Assembly (NCBI GenBank): GCA_022749755.1
Contig: CM040444.1
Coordinates: forward strand, 17,715,274-17,779,273
Length of the DNA stretch: 64,000 nucleotides
Direction of reading: 5' to 3'
Origin: Azadirachta indica
Taxonomy: Eukaryota > Streptophyta > Magnoliopsida > Sapindales > Meliaceae
The notes under the pieces are model-generated. The model did no database searches. It worked only from the letters and a program-made list of their open reading frames with translations, and was not told where the DNA came from. Every line of letters starts with the position of its first letter. The stretch's first letter is position 1. Both the position numbers and the translations under genes were made by a program. Shown here piece after piece: positions 34,250-47,200 of the stretch.

Positions 34250-35344
34250 GCAGACTTTATTGAAAGAGGCAGATATTTCTATATCAGTGAGTCTCAGTTC
34301 CTGACTATCCACGTTGTACCAACACAACTCTTTGCTATGCGATAGCAGGATAAATGTACTAGTGTTGCAGCTCTCAGCAAAGAGAATTGAACTGAAACCA
34401 TATGAAAACCTTGTTAAGGTGGTGGCTTATGAACCATGGAGGAAACAGAGATCTTGTTAATCCAATCGCTTTTAACTGAATCCTTCAGAACCCATATATC
34501 TAGTTCATAGTCAAAGACTTTATAGAACAAACAAAGAGATCCGTTCATCTTCATCAAGTCGTAATCCTTTATCCAATGCCTTGTACCTGGTTGCAACGGC
34601 TTGGAATCCGTATGATTTACAAAAACTCTTCTGTTGCAATGCTCATCGGCTGTATAAAAGCTCTAAAATAATTGGATTGAAAACCAAAATCTTCTCGTAC
34701 CGCTTGAGATATCCAGTAAAGTAATCCTTTTATAATAACTGAGAGGTACATCTGATTAGTCTATGAGGAATTGGAGGTTTTGACATCCTCCAGGTTCAAC
34801 TTCTCCGTCGTTGTCGATATTGATCCAAGGTGAAGGTGAAGCACATTCTAATTAAACTAAAAATTGAAACACAATCAATCACAGAAACCTTATATATCTG
34901 TATTGATTCATCATACATCAATGTTGTCGAGTTATGGACTCCTTGTTTTCTGAGTTCAGGAAGTTTCTTGAGCTGTTGAGTGATGACATCATAGACAAAT
35001 AATCTGGTTAATTTTGACAACGGCACTTCACTCTCTAACAATAATAAATTGTTACAAGAACTCCTTTTCCAGATTGCCTTTTTAGTCGGTTTAAAGTGTA
35101 AGGAAGCTAATTTTTTCGCTCTCATGCCTTTTTCTTCAAGTTTGAATAATGCAAATTCTCCCCAAAGTTCAGTATCCCCACACTGATACAAAATCATAAC
35201 CTTTGACATGGAATGTTGCCGGTTAATTTCCTGGAAATCAGGATGAGAGATGATGTTGGGCCAGTTCTCGCAGACACCTTTGAATCTCAATAGAGATTTT
35301 GCTGGAAGTCTCACTAAGATATCATGGAGAACATCTTGAGGCAA
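34250..35344 (-). pseudogene. F-box/F-box-associated gene, best-preserved relic
   Basis: An open frame of 182 codons from 35344 encodes an F-box (VLHDILVRLPAKSLLRFKGV) and the first F-box-associated segments (RLFVYDVITQQLKKLPEL; TTLMYDESIQIYKV). It stops at 34796, and homology resumes in another frame: a YLSVIIKGLLYWIS block near 34700, then a 60-codon frame at 34596-34414 (GSLCLFYKVFDYELDIWVLK). At least one frameshift and one stop separate the halves, so a full protein cannot be made. A shortened F-box protein of 182 residues is conceivable. Confidence 0.8.
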
Positions 35345-35839
35345 CTATCATCCTAATTCACTTTTGCTGAGTTGAATTCCTTTCATTCCGGCGCTGCACG
35401 TTTTCATCCATTCTTAGAAAAATTATTCAGTCAACCCTACGAATATATATTTTTTGCACCCACAAAGAAACATACAGAAGAAAAAGCAAGAAGAATAAAA
35501 GAAGCACAAACAAAAAACAATTAAGAGCATATAGATTGTTATTATGTTACCTTTGTGATCTCAGCAATACAGGAGGCTTTTGTTGAACGAACTGGAGAAG
35601 ACACTCTTTGGAATTGAAATTTCCCGTTTTGATAAAGATCACGAAGAGAAGATACTAAGGACATTAGTATTCTATTGTAATTAACATTCCTACAAGTATA
35701 AGGTATCTCAAACATCTAAATTAAATGATTAAAAAATAATAATTAGTACAACAAAATAATTAAAAGGAAACTCGTCAGGCACACAATTTTATTGCAGTCA
35801 ATCTAAAAAACAGTGGATAAAACGCAAATATAATCAGAT
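35345..35839. other. spacer with F-box 5' flank
   Basis: Upstream flank of the F-box relic at 34250-35344, including the block near 35690 shared with other F-box copies. No separate gene seen. Confidence 0.45.
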
Positions 35840-36844
35840 TCTAGAGGGTCATCTCCTGTGTATCCATGTTGTACCAATAGAACTCCCCTCCAAAACCCAC
35901 CAAACCATATGCAGTACTGTTGCAACTCTCAGCAGCAGAGCATTGCTGGTATGGTAATAGTTTACAGATGGTGCTCTATTCAGTAAGGACGAAAAATAGA
36001 TCTTGCATTGATTAATCCAAACGCTTTTGTACTGAATCCTTTAAAACGCAAATCCCTAATTCTTCATTTGCGACTGGACTTGTCAAACAAAGCGATCCTT
36101 TTATCTCAAGCAAATAGTACTTATGAACCCAATACGCTTTACTTGGTTGGCGCGGAACTTGTATGATTTCCTTGAACTCTTCTGTTTCAATGTTCATTTG
36201 GCTGTATAAAAGCCGGGGAATCTTCAGGATCTAGAGATTTAATTGCATATGCTACCCAGTAAAATACAAAATTTAAACCAATTGAAGAAAATTCTAATCT
36301 TATTCTCAGTAAGCATGGAGGATTCGACCTCCTCCACTTTTCTCTTTTCTTCCAATTCTGAAGATTTAGACTATAGATGTAGCACATTATAAGTTTACCC
36401 TCTTCTATCATGATAATAAAATATCACCACCTTATATTTCTGTTTTCGTGAGAACAGCTGCTTGTGAGCATATCTAATTTTTGGTATTTGAGGCAGTTGT
36501 TTCTGCTGATGAGTGATCGGATTATACAAATATAGCCTGCTACCACATGGCTCTGTATCCAAAATGTTACAAGATTTCTCTGCATGCCTCCAAGCAGAGA
36601 GAGCTAACTTTCCTAGCCCCTGTTCCCTTTTCTACCAGTTTGAACAACATGTTGTGTTCAGGTTCAGCGTCCTCTAGTGAAAATACCATCCTCATTTTTG
36701 AAATCCATTGTTGAAAATTGTGATATGCTCGAAACCAGGATCTGAAATCATATAGCTCCTGTTCTTGCAAACACTCTTGAATCTAACTAGAGATTTTTCC
36801 AGGAAGTATCTATAGAATATCATGGGAGATATCTTCAGACACAT
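35840..36844 (-). pseudogene. F-box/F-box-associated relic
   Basis: From the ATG at 36844 a decayed F-box can be read (MCLKISPMIFYRYFLEKSLV RFKSVCKN), then the linker, an F-box-associated block near 36500 (YNPITHQQKQLPQI) and C-terminal blocks at 36197-36012 (YLLEIKGSLCLTSP; LGICVLKDSV). Stops and frameshifts interrupt it repeatedly. Confidence 0.78.
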
Positions 36845-37656
36845 GCCGCTCTTCTTTCTTCATCATCACTTTTTCTTCCAATGTTTTTTTAACCCGTCTC
36901 CTTTTTGCCTCCATTTTCAGAATTTTCTATCTTTGACAGTCACAACAAGATAGTTTGTACTACCAAGAACTGAGGTTTGTGGTAGAGTTTTCCTTACAGC
37001 ACAAGAAGAAGAAGAGACTTTTGATGCAAGCAAAGTATTCCTAAAAGTAGAAGGTATCTTATCAAACATCATTGTTTTTTTCGTCCCTTCTTATTTACCC
37101 ATATAATTTTCTGAAAAATCCGGTAGCAGAAAAAATTTCTCATAATTCCTATTAGTGGTGTTTTCTTTAAAAACAAATTATTTGCAATACTAATACTAAT
37201 TTTGCATTTAAAAACTAATTTAAAGAATCTAATTGCCAGTATTCTAAACCCTCAGCTCCGTGTGTGTAAATATTTGCTTTCAGGATATTCATAAAATGAA
37301 CCAGCCATTAGAAAAACAGAACGTACTGTTAAGTCCCCAAATATTTTTCTCTTCATCAATACGAACAAAATAGTAACTATTCATACTGCTTAATACACGA
37401 AAGATAAAAAAAATGAAAATAATGATTTCTTGCCCTCCCTGCGCATCCATTGAGATCCCATATATTGCTTTCTCTTGACTCCTAAAAGCTATAAAATTGC
37501 TCAATGGAAGGAAAGGATTTATCGAGTACAATGTTTACATTGTTGTAATACAGCGTACAAGCTCAAACTCTTGACCATTTCTGAGTTCACATAAACAAAG
37601 AAGTGGGAACTTTTGGATATGAACAATAATCGGCATAATTGAGAAGACTCGCAAAG
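36845..37656. other. spacer and 3' region of the PIX13-like kinase gene
   Basis: The left part is F-box 5' flank (shared block near 37045). The right part, about 37280-37656, should include the 3' untranslated region of the kinase gene. Nothing else recognised. Confidence 0.4.
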
Positions 37657-40216
37657 TTATCTTACTCGAGGTGAGTGTTGATATCCTCGATTTCTTTCCA
37701 GATTTGTGTGAAGAGGAGATCGATGGTGCAAAGGCTTCTGACTTTGTCGATGAGCCATTGGATGTGTAGAACGAACTCTAGGTTCCTTTGGTTTTTGTTT
37801 GGCTGCTTCAAGCTGCTCTAATGTCACAAGTACTTCTTTCATTCCTGGCCGATGTTTTGGCTCTGCTTCCAGGCATTTTAAGGCAAGCTGAGCAATTTGA
37901 CATGCAGCTTTGTAAGGATATTGACCCTCCAACCGAGAGTCAATTATGTGCCTTAACTTTCTTTTTTCACATAAATAAGGTTTGATCCAGTCCACCAAAT
38001 TATGTTGCCCGCTTGGACGAGTTGTATCCAGAGCACGTAAGCCTGTCAATATCTCAACCAAAACAACACCAAAACCATACACGTCGCTCTTTACATACAA
38101 ATGCCCTGTTTAATCAGCAGAAAATCAATGTCATTAGAAAGTTTTTTTATACTGGCTGCAAACCGAGCAAAGCTTAAACCGGACACAAAGTTTAAAAGAG
38201 TTACCTGTAGCAACATACTCAGGAGCTGCATAACCGTATGTGCCCATAACTCGTGTAGTCACATGAGATTGACTAGCTGAAGGGCCCAATTTTGCCAAGC
38301 CAAAGTCTGAGATCTTGGCAGTGTAGGACTGAAATGAAATAAAAGCTAAAACAAGTTAAATTTCCATGTATAATGGTACATATCAAGAATCTCAACAATG
38401 AAAATGGCAAAAGCATCTTTAGTAAGATAGTCTCATTTCTTAGAACATTTCTCGGTGGTGTTCAAGTTTACCCCATCAAGCAGAATATTTGAGGCCTTGA
38501 AATCTCTGTAAATAACTTGCTTATCTGACGTGTGCAAAAAAGCCAAACCTCTAGCTGCTCCTATGGCAATCTTAAGCCTTATGTTCCATGGAAGTGGCTG
38601 AACAGAAGCACCTCCTGCAACATGAAAACAAATGAGTAATATAAAGCAACAGATCTCTTTTCCTTTGAGATGTGACAGGTGCTAGCTAGCGTACATGCAA
38701 ACATTAACATGAATAGTAAACAAACGAACTGTTTAACCATTGTTATTAGCCCTTACGTCCAAATAGATGGTTCTCCAAGCTGCCCTTTTGCATAAATTCA
38801 TAAACGAGAAGTAGCTCTTTTTCTTCCCAGCAGTACCCCAACAACTTTACAAGATTAGGGTGGGAAAGCCTTCCCAGGAAATTTACCTCCGACTGCACCA
38901 ACAAGTCAACAAGAAATAACATCCAAGTTTTAGAATATTTACTTTTAACAAAATTAATAAAATGGGAAAAAAATTACTCAAACATGTGTGTGCGTACGAG
39001 TATGGAACACAAAGAGGGACAGAACTTTGAAGGGTAGGATATCTAGAAGTCACTACTATTAGCTTGAAACAGAACAGGATTCACAAGCAAACTTTATTTC
39101 TGCCATTGTCTAATATTCACCACATAATATAGAAATTACATAGTCTAAGAACACTCCTACTCCATTTTAATCAATCTTAAACTCCAGATCCTAATTAATA
39201 CTACAAAACCGACCTATACATCTACAAAGTCAGCAAACTGATAACTGCATAGCCTGCAGGGTCAATAAATTATCAGGGTTTGCAAGTTAAAACAGTATCT
39301 TCGATGCAAACAATACCTTAACTTTCCAAAATATAACCAACTGAAAGTGTATGAAAGCAACAATAAATTAAGAAATTGATTAGTTCCTTCTGAAGTTGAG
39401 TTGAATCACCTGCCACTCCTCAAAACCTTGCAAGCTCTCAGAATTCAATTTTTTGACAGCAATTACAGTTCCACTTCCAGACTTCCCTGGCGTTTTCTCA
39501 TCGAGCCAACCTTTGAAGACCTTACCAAAACCTCCCTCACCAAGTACCGTATCACCCTTAAAATTCCTAGTTGCCGCCTTCAGTTCTGCAAAACTGAAGA
39601 TCCTCAAGTTTGGGGTAGGCAATATCTGCCCGTTGGGAAAAGCCTCATCCCCACTTGACGCAGAGAAATGGCTGTTCTTGGAGACATTGCTGCCGCCAGA
39701 AGATGTTGTCTGAGATATTCCTACTGCAGTTACAGAATCAAAAGATGATTAATATATTTTGAAGTCAAAATATGCGATTTTGGTGCTATGTACGAAGCAA
39801 ATTATAGAACATGACAATGTTTCTCTAGTAATTTCAATTGTGATTAAAAATATGTAGTTAAAATCGAGCGTTTTGACATGAATCATAGAGCAAATGAAAA
39901 GAAAATCAACTTTGCAGCATCAATTGAAGCAATTCGGAGCTTAGAAAGGCCTAAATGCAAACCAGATGAAAACCACACCAAAATCATATATCTCATCTTG
40001 GTGTTGACTGATAATTACAGTACAAAATAACAATAAAATCCAAAGAATATATCTTCTCATATAAACTGAACAAAACCCAGATGACAAACAAAAGAAATAT
40101 GGTTAACAAATACAATAGAACGTTTAAAAAAAAAAATTAGAACTACCTGAGCTGCTGAGATTCCCAGTTGTGCTAGCTGCAGGATCATGAGGTGAAGAAC
40201 TCCAGCAAATTCCCAT
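37657..40216 (-). CDS. PIX13: receptor-like cytoplasmic kinase, RLCK-VII/PBL group, PIX13-like
   Basis: A Ser/Thr protein kinase of the group that relays signals from surface immune and developmental receptors. Six exons (minus): 40216-40147, 39723-39410, 38892-38757, 38614-38472, 38328-38205, 38105-37657, giving 411 residues with all phases closing. MGICWSSSP has Gly2 and Cys4, indicating myristoylation/palmitoylation and plasma-membrane attachment. [20 protein letters not shown] precedes the kinase domain. Intact motifs are P-loop GEGGFG (85-90), ATP Lys114 (IAVK), YRDFK with Asp211, DFG (229-231), and the activation segment [20 protein letters not shown]. The C-terminal tail is Arg/His/Ser-rich. 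From memory it is closest to Arabidopsis PIX13/Kin3 (At2g17220), adjacent to a PPR gene there as here. It is the only complete kinase among five copies in the window. Confidence 0.95.
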
Positions 40217-41082
40217 CTGAAGAAATATTCTCTCTTTCTTTCGCACTTCTTGGATTTTACCCGGAAACAAATTTGTTGCCTTTATCCAGATCGCCAAACA
40301 GAAGGAAGAAAAAAAAAAAAAAAGCAATATTCTTTATTATTTATGATGACGAATCAAAAGGTTCTTACAAGTCTCCCACTTTGATCAGTCTATAATCTGT
40401 TCTCCAAAACTTTAACCAACAAATGGTCTTTCTTCAAACTCTTCAAGACTTCGCTGCTTCTCCTTCTCTCTCTCCACTACCCAAATCTCAGATCCTGACT
40501 CTGCCTTTTTTTATATTGCTCTGTTTTTTCAGTATTACTCAGACAGAAATCAGCACTTTTAACTGATTATACAGAAAAAAACAACGGAAGTAGAAGTAAA
40601 ATTACAAAAATGCTCTCTGCCATTGAAGACCCAAGTTCTCTGTTTTGCGGGTATTGTAGACTCTGGTTCTGCAATTTTATATTCTAAGTCAACTAGCCGT
40701 GTCCCGGAAGTTCTGCAGTCAAGGGGGAAGAATTCAAACGACGACAACGTAAATTTAAATAAATAAATAAATTTATATAGTTTATGGAGTTGATTTGATC
40801 TCTTTACTTTACTGAGAAGGGATTGTGGTTAACTTTCCTTTCGTCTGTAATTCATCACTCTTGTTTTTTGCATTTTCTTTTTCCTAAAATTGAACTCGTC
40901 ACCTAACACATAATTAGGAATTAGTAATTGAATATGATTTATTTATCTTAGGGAATAAAACTATTTTATGCGCACATGACAAAAAAGAGGTGGGTGGTTT
41001 AATATATAGTTCATAATTAGGCTACAACTAGGAATTTGTGGGTAATATTTGTACTTTCCCGAAGAGGTAAGTTGTTGAGTAA
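40217..41082. promoter_or_regulatory. upstream region of the PIX13-like gene
   Basis: Contains a pyrimidine-rich stretch near 40430-40500 (CTTCTCCTTCTCTCTC), common in plant leaders. The remainder is AT-rich with no other recognised site. It ends at a Tourist-like MITE. Confidence 0.4.
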
Positions 41083-41505
41083 GTGGCCGTTTGGATTCAG
41101 TTTTTTATTTATTCAAAAGATTTTTTTAATAATAAAAATTTTTTTTAAATTTTTTAATATTGTTTAGTTCACAATGAAAAAAAAATTTTAAAAAATTAAA
41201 AAAGTTATATTTTTTTATTAAAAAAAATTTAAAATTTGAATTTTTGATAGTAAAATTTTTTTAATTTTTTTAAAAATAAAATTGTTTAAAATACTTTTAC
41301 TTTATTTTAAAAATTTATATTATTTCTTTAAAATAAAATATTAAAAATTTATTTATTAAAATAATTATTCAAATTTTTTCAAAAGTCATTTATGATAATC
41401 AAACAATTAATAAACTTTTGTTAAAAATTTATTTATAAAAATTTTACAGATAAAAGATTTATTTTAAAAAATTTTATTTAAAAAATTATACCCAACAGAC
41501 TCTAA
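41080..41505. mobile_element. possible Tourist-like (PIF/Harbinger) MITE
   Basis: TAA occurs at both edges (41080-41082, 41503-41505). The left end reads GTGGCCGTTTGGATTCAG and the reverse complement of the right end reads GAGTCTGTTGGGTATAA, an imperfect match of the GGCC-GTTTGG type used by this group. The interior is extremely AT-rich. The inverted repeat is weak, so the call is tentative. Confidence 0.45.
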
Positions 41506-42529
41506 ATATTGCAAAAGTACTACAATTTGTGGACAGGCCCCAAAAAAACAAAATATAGATCTGGTGGTGTATGAAATGAGTGCTACTAAGTTAAAAGCAG
41601 AGTTATTCAAAAAAAAAAAAAATTTTAAAGCAGAGAGTTTGTATCCCATTTGCGTTTTCTTCCCTTTTCTTCTTTTTTCTTTCTATTTTTCATGACATTT
41701 TCTCCGTTGTTTCCCTTTTTTCAATTAAATCGTCACATCCCATTTGGTTAATTTCGTGTAAAATTATTTAATTTTTTCTTTTTTTTTTTTGGGGGCCTCC
41801 ATGGTGAATGTTGGTGGGCTAAGCAGGGACAAGAAGGAGAAGACTTGATGATGTTGAAAATCAGTACAGGCTGTTCTGTTCTGTTCTCAATTTCTGAGTT
41901 TTATTAGTCATTTATTTTTCATTTTGACTTTAAAGCTTGCAATGACCATCCTTGTAATTTCTCTTCGATTCCACAGTTATTTGTTGAAAATCTAGACTCT
42001 TGATTTAATATATTTATTTGACTATTTCTTAATTTCTTGAGAATAAATAATTCAATTATACTAATTTTTATTCTATTTAACTACTTTATAGTATTTAATA
42101 ATTTGAAATTACAGTAGATGACCTAATCCTAAATCCTAAATTTCCATTCATATATAAAATTATTATTTGACCCCATGGAAAAATATGGAAGATTTCTATT
42201 TGCTAGGCCTATTCTAGAGTTTATTTATACTAATCAATTGTATTATTGCTTTGCACCGGAATATTACATATACTTTTTAAATGCTTTGATTGGCAGACAT
42301 TCTTTGAACTCCAAGGAGGGAAGTTGCGTCTATTATTACGTTATTAATTTTTCTTTATTCTTTCCGACCACAGAATAGATCGATGTAGCAACAATGTTTG
42401 TTAATTTTGACTTACGACTCACTCTAAAATTGACCAAGTCAGAGTAGTAGCTTCCTCGATAATGAGAGTCTTTCTTCAATGGATATATCATACCAACTAA
42501 CTTTTTTCTTTTTTTTTTTTTTATTACCA
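41506..42529. other. intergenic, no gene seen
   Basis: AT-rich DNA with T-runs. An open frame of 67 codons at 42175-42378 has no recognisable domain and no supporting signals. Confidence 0.4.
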
Positions 42530-42881
42530 GGCCCTGATCACATCATGTTACTTGTTTCTCCTCAGTTAACTTTCCCTGCAATAATATAATAATGTCACAT
42601 CGGTATTAACCTCGTCAAAACTTTCCTCTCCAAGTTTATTTTCAGATGAAAAGCCATTTGTCGCAGCCATTACAGAATCAAGATTCGAAAACTGAAGACT
42701 TTAAAATCATGAACTTTACTCTACTCCCATGATTCACCGTTTCTGCCACCACAAAATTTCCGGAATTCTCCATGCTAGCTGATGAAGATTTACCAGATTG
42801 ATTCGAATTCAAAGCACCACTCTGCATAATCTTCAACACTCCGTCGGAATCCATGGTGAGATTAATTTCCAGAGTTGCCAT
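42530..42881 (-). pseudogene. relic of an S-domain (G-type lectin) receptor-like kinase
   Basis: The open frame from 42881 (ATLEINLTMDSDGVLKIMQS...ENSGNFVV) resembles a B-lectin domain piece. Just downstream, in another frame, is the start of a kinase domain (NLDSVMAATNGFSSENKLGE). After an intron-like gap comes a GKLTEE block. The intervening S-locus, PAN and transmembrane regions are missing, so the two ends of the gene have been brought together by a large deletion. Confidence 0.65.
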
Positions 42882-43422
42882 ATATGGGAATGAGTGGTCT
42901 GGTTAACAACCCAGACTCGAGCACTCTACTTAATATCTTTAAATATTCCCTTCTTTTTCTTTTCTCTAAAAGATAATTAATATATAATATATCCTAAGAA
43001 AATATTAGTACTTTGAATTAGATTTATTCATAAGAAGATAAGTACCGGGTGTATTTTTGTTTAAAGCAAACAATACTATGAATACGAATCATTAAAGAAT
43101 TAATAGATTGTGTTAAACTCTATTATATTTGATAGATACCTTGTAAGAATATTTGCATGGAATACAAGTCTCTTCTATTTGTATTAAGGAAAATCTTTAA
43201 GTACAAACTTTTCTATTAACGAAAACTCTCAAAGATGGTCTTTGTCTGCAAATTAATCCTAAAAATTAAGAAATTATATTTATTGGTCAAATGCAATGAC
43301 ACTGAAAAGAATAATATTAATGTCCTATTATAAAGACAACATACGGCGACCAATCAAAGATAAAATAAGGTAAATCATTTCATGAATGTCACTTGTCAGA
43401 AAAAAAAAAATTAACTCATTTG
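42882..43422. other. intergenic, no gene seen
   Basis: AT-rich spacer up to the target duplication of copia element B. Nothing recognised. Confidence 0.4.
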
Positions 43423-43427
43423 AGGAG

Positions 43428-44128
43428 TGTAAAATTGTAAAGTTCACTTTTGGTGAACAGTACTGTATAAATAAATAATACCGTATTTATAAATAGTGTC
43501 ATACCATATGTGAGCACTAAAATACAGTAAAAGTGTAGTTACTCTTTTTTTTAACTTTCTTTACTAATGAGGTTAGTGTTAGGTGAAAAAAATTTGAATT
43601 TAAGTAATGGTTGGTAGGTGGAGAAATTTATAAAGTAAATTGTAGAATATGTGTAGAAAAAAGAAAAAAGGAAATCACTATAAATACCTTACCCCTTTTA
43701 CCATTCTATCTATCCCAAAATCATTCTTTGAGAGTTTTTATAAAGAGAGAAAAATTAACTTCTTCTTTATGTCGTATTTTTCACTTAAAATTGTTTCTCT
43801 TATTTCGAAAAAAAGTGTGAAATACTTTTATTTAAAGAGTTATTCTTTCCTTATAATTAGAGAGAAAGAGAGTTGTAATTCTCACTTTAAAATAGTAAAA
43901 TACTCCTATACTTACCCGTGGTTTTTACCCTAATTTATTTAGAGATTTTTCACGTAAAATATTTGTGTCGATTTATTTTACTGGTTTATTTTACTATAAA
44001 CGATTATACCTCTTACTTATTATTGTTATTTTCATAAATAGTTATACCTTCTACATAATATTTATTTTTATTATTTTCTCAATTTTATAGTAGTTGCGTG
44101 TTTTACTTCGACTCCTAATTTTCTAATA
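43428..44128 (+). repeat. 5' LTR of copia element B
   Basis: A 701-bp repeat starting TGTAAAATTGTAAAGTTCAC and ending TTTTCTAATA. It matches 48111-48818 and the LTRs of element A. Confidence 0.92.
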
Positions 44129-44242
44129 GTGATATCAGAGCTATTGGTTGTGTAGGTTACTGTTCATAATTACTATTCATAAGTACTATTAACAGTGAAT
44201 TAGTGAAATCCAATATAAGTGAGAAGCAAATAGTTGTCAATA

Positions 44243-47200
44243 ATGGCAGCAAAGTTCGAAATTGAGAAGTTCAATGGAAACAATTTTTCGTTGTAGAAAA
44301 TGAAAATGAAAGCAATATTAAAGTAAAACAAGTGTCTAACAGCAATTGACGAAAAATTCTCGGATATAGACATAGATAAATGGAATGAGATGAATGGTGA
44401 TGCAATTATCGATTTACACTTGAGACTAACCGATGAAGTATTAACTAGTGTGGAAGAGATAAAGACGACAAATGAGATATGGGATATTTTGACAAAATTG
44501 TACGAGGCCAAGTCATTACACAACAAAATTTTCTTCAAGAGAAGACTTTACACTCTTCGAACGGCGGAATTCACATCGGTGACTGACCATATCAACACCT
44601 TGAAAACTCTATTTTCACAACTTATAACCATGGGATACCAAATGGAGGAAAATAAAAGTGCAAAGATTTTACTTCAAAGTCTACCTGACTCGTATAATCA
44701 ACTCATCATCAACCTGACAACTAATGTCTAAACGGGCTCTTTAGTCTTCAATGATGTTGCAGCCGCTGTCTTAGAAGAAAAAAGGAGGCGTAGAAACAAG
44801 GAAGATAGAAATGTGAATTTACAGCAAGCAGAAGTGTTATCGATGACAAGAGGAAGATCAATTGAACGTAAGTCCAGTGGGAGCTAGAATCTATATAGAT
44901 CAAAATCAAGAAGTAAGAAGAATGTCAAATGCTACAATTATGACAAGAAAAGGCATGCAAAAAAGAATTGTTGGAATAACAAGAAGAGTGGAGATTCTGA
45001 AACATCAAAGGCTCAAGGTTGTGTTGCAAGTACCTTAGATGATGGTGAAGTACTATACGGTGAGGCAACAACAATTGTTAAAGGCAGAAAACGACTTGCT
45101 AATGTTTGCCTTGTAGACTTAGGAGCAATATGGCACATGACTTCTCGAAAAGAATGGTTTCACATATATGAACCTATCTCTAGAAGACCTGTATATATGG
45201 GTGATGATCATGCCTTAGAGATCACCAATATTGGTACTGTCAAGATAAAAATGTACAATAGAACAGCTCGCACTATTAAAGAGGTACGACATGTCAAAGG
45301 CTTTAAGAAGAATCTATTGTCTTTAGAACAATTAGATGGTCTTAAATGTAAAACTTATATTGAAAATGGGATTATGAAAATTGTTAGAAGAGTGCTTGTG
45401 GTTTTGAAGGTAGAAAAGATTATTGTAAATCTATTCATATTTAAGGAAGAAACGCAATAGAAAGTTGATGGGTGTATTGCTTCAACTAACAAAGGAGAAA
45501 AATTGACAATGATATAGCATCTTAAACTCGGCCACATGTCAAAACAAGGTTTGAAGATTCTTTCTGACCAGAAGCTACTTCCAAGACTTAACACGGTAAA
45601 ACTACCGTTTTGCGAGCATTATGTTACAAGTAAGCATCATAGATTGAAGTTCAACAAATCTAATGCTGGGAGCAAATATATTCTAAACTTGATTCATTCT
45701 AATATTTGGGAATCACCGAAAGTGTTTTTAGGAAGAGTAAAGTATCTTGTGACTTTTATTGATGATTACTTTAGGAGATGTTAAGTATATCAAATTAAGA
45801 AAAAGTCAGATGCGTTTCCAGTACTCAAAGACTTCAAAGCTTGAGTGGAACTTGAATCTGGGAAAAAGATCAAGTGTTTGAGAATAAACGATGGAAAAAA
45901 GTATATAGACAGTGAATTTTTTGCACTATGTAACCAAGAAGGTATTAAAAGATAGTTCATGGTACTATATACTCCGCAGCAAAATGGAGTGGTAAAGCGG
46001 ATGAACAGAACTCTTATAAAAAAGATGAGAGCTATATGGAAGACTGCGAGACAACTTAATTCATTTTGGGCAAAAGCAACAAAGACCGTCTATTATATGA
46101 TAAATCGGTCACCATCAACAACAATTGGGTTGAAGATGCCAATCGAGATGTGAACTGGTAAACCAACTGATTACTCTCATCTACATTCATTTGGATGTTC
46201 TATGTATATTATGTACAATGCCCAAGAAAGAATGAAGTTAGATCCGAAATCTAGAAAATGTATATTCTTGGGGTATGCTGATAGTGTAAAGGGATATCTC
46301 TTGTGGAATCCCATTGCCCACAAGGTCATAATCAGCGGAGATATTATCTTTGTAGAAGATCAACTACAAGAAAAAGATGGAGATGATAGCATATTGATGG
46401 AAAGTTCAGAGACTACAACATTACATGTGAAAAATAATAAAGCACAAAAAATTTCAAACTTTTCTGAAGCATCACCAAAGCACGAGGTACAAGAATCAGT
46501 TAGGTCCGAGGCTCCAGAAGTTCGTCGATAAACTCGCGAGAGGAAACCACCAACTTCGCACTCGGAGTATATTACGGAAAGTAATGTAGCATATTGTCTT
46601 TTAACAGAAGATGGCGAGCCTTCAACTTTTCATAAAGCTTCGAGTAACTCAAATGCATCTTTATGGATTGCAGCAATGCAGGAAGAAATTGAAGCTCTGT
46701 ATAAGAACAAGACATGGGAACTAGTACCATTACCACATGAAAGAAAAGTCAATAGTAACAAATGGGTCTACAAGATCAAGCGGGATAGCAATAATCAAGT
46801 GGAGCGGTATTATGCACGATTGGTGGTGAAGAGATATGCTTAAAAGGAAAGTATTGACAACAGTTAGAGTAGTCCTGTTCATATGTGCTATATTTGATTT
46901 ATATTTTGAACAGTTAGATGTCAAAACTGCATTTCTTCATTAGAAGCTTAAAGAAGAAATCTATATGCTCCAATCAGAAGGTTTTACTGAAATACGTAAG
47001 GAGAACTTAGTTTATAGGTTAAATAAGTCTTTGTACTATCTCAAACAGGTGTCAAAGTGTTGGTACAAGAGATTTGATTCCTTCATAATTAGCCTTGGGT
47101 ACAATAAACTCAGTTCAGACCATTGTATATACTACAAGATATTTGATGGTGATAATGATTTCATTATTTTGTTGTTTTACGTGGATGACATGTTGATAAC

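Noticed and set aside
42175..42378. Plus-strand frame of 67 codons
   Set aside because: No domain, no promoter or splice context; expected by chance in AT-rich DNA.
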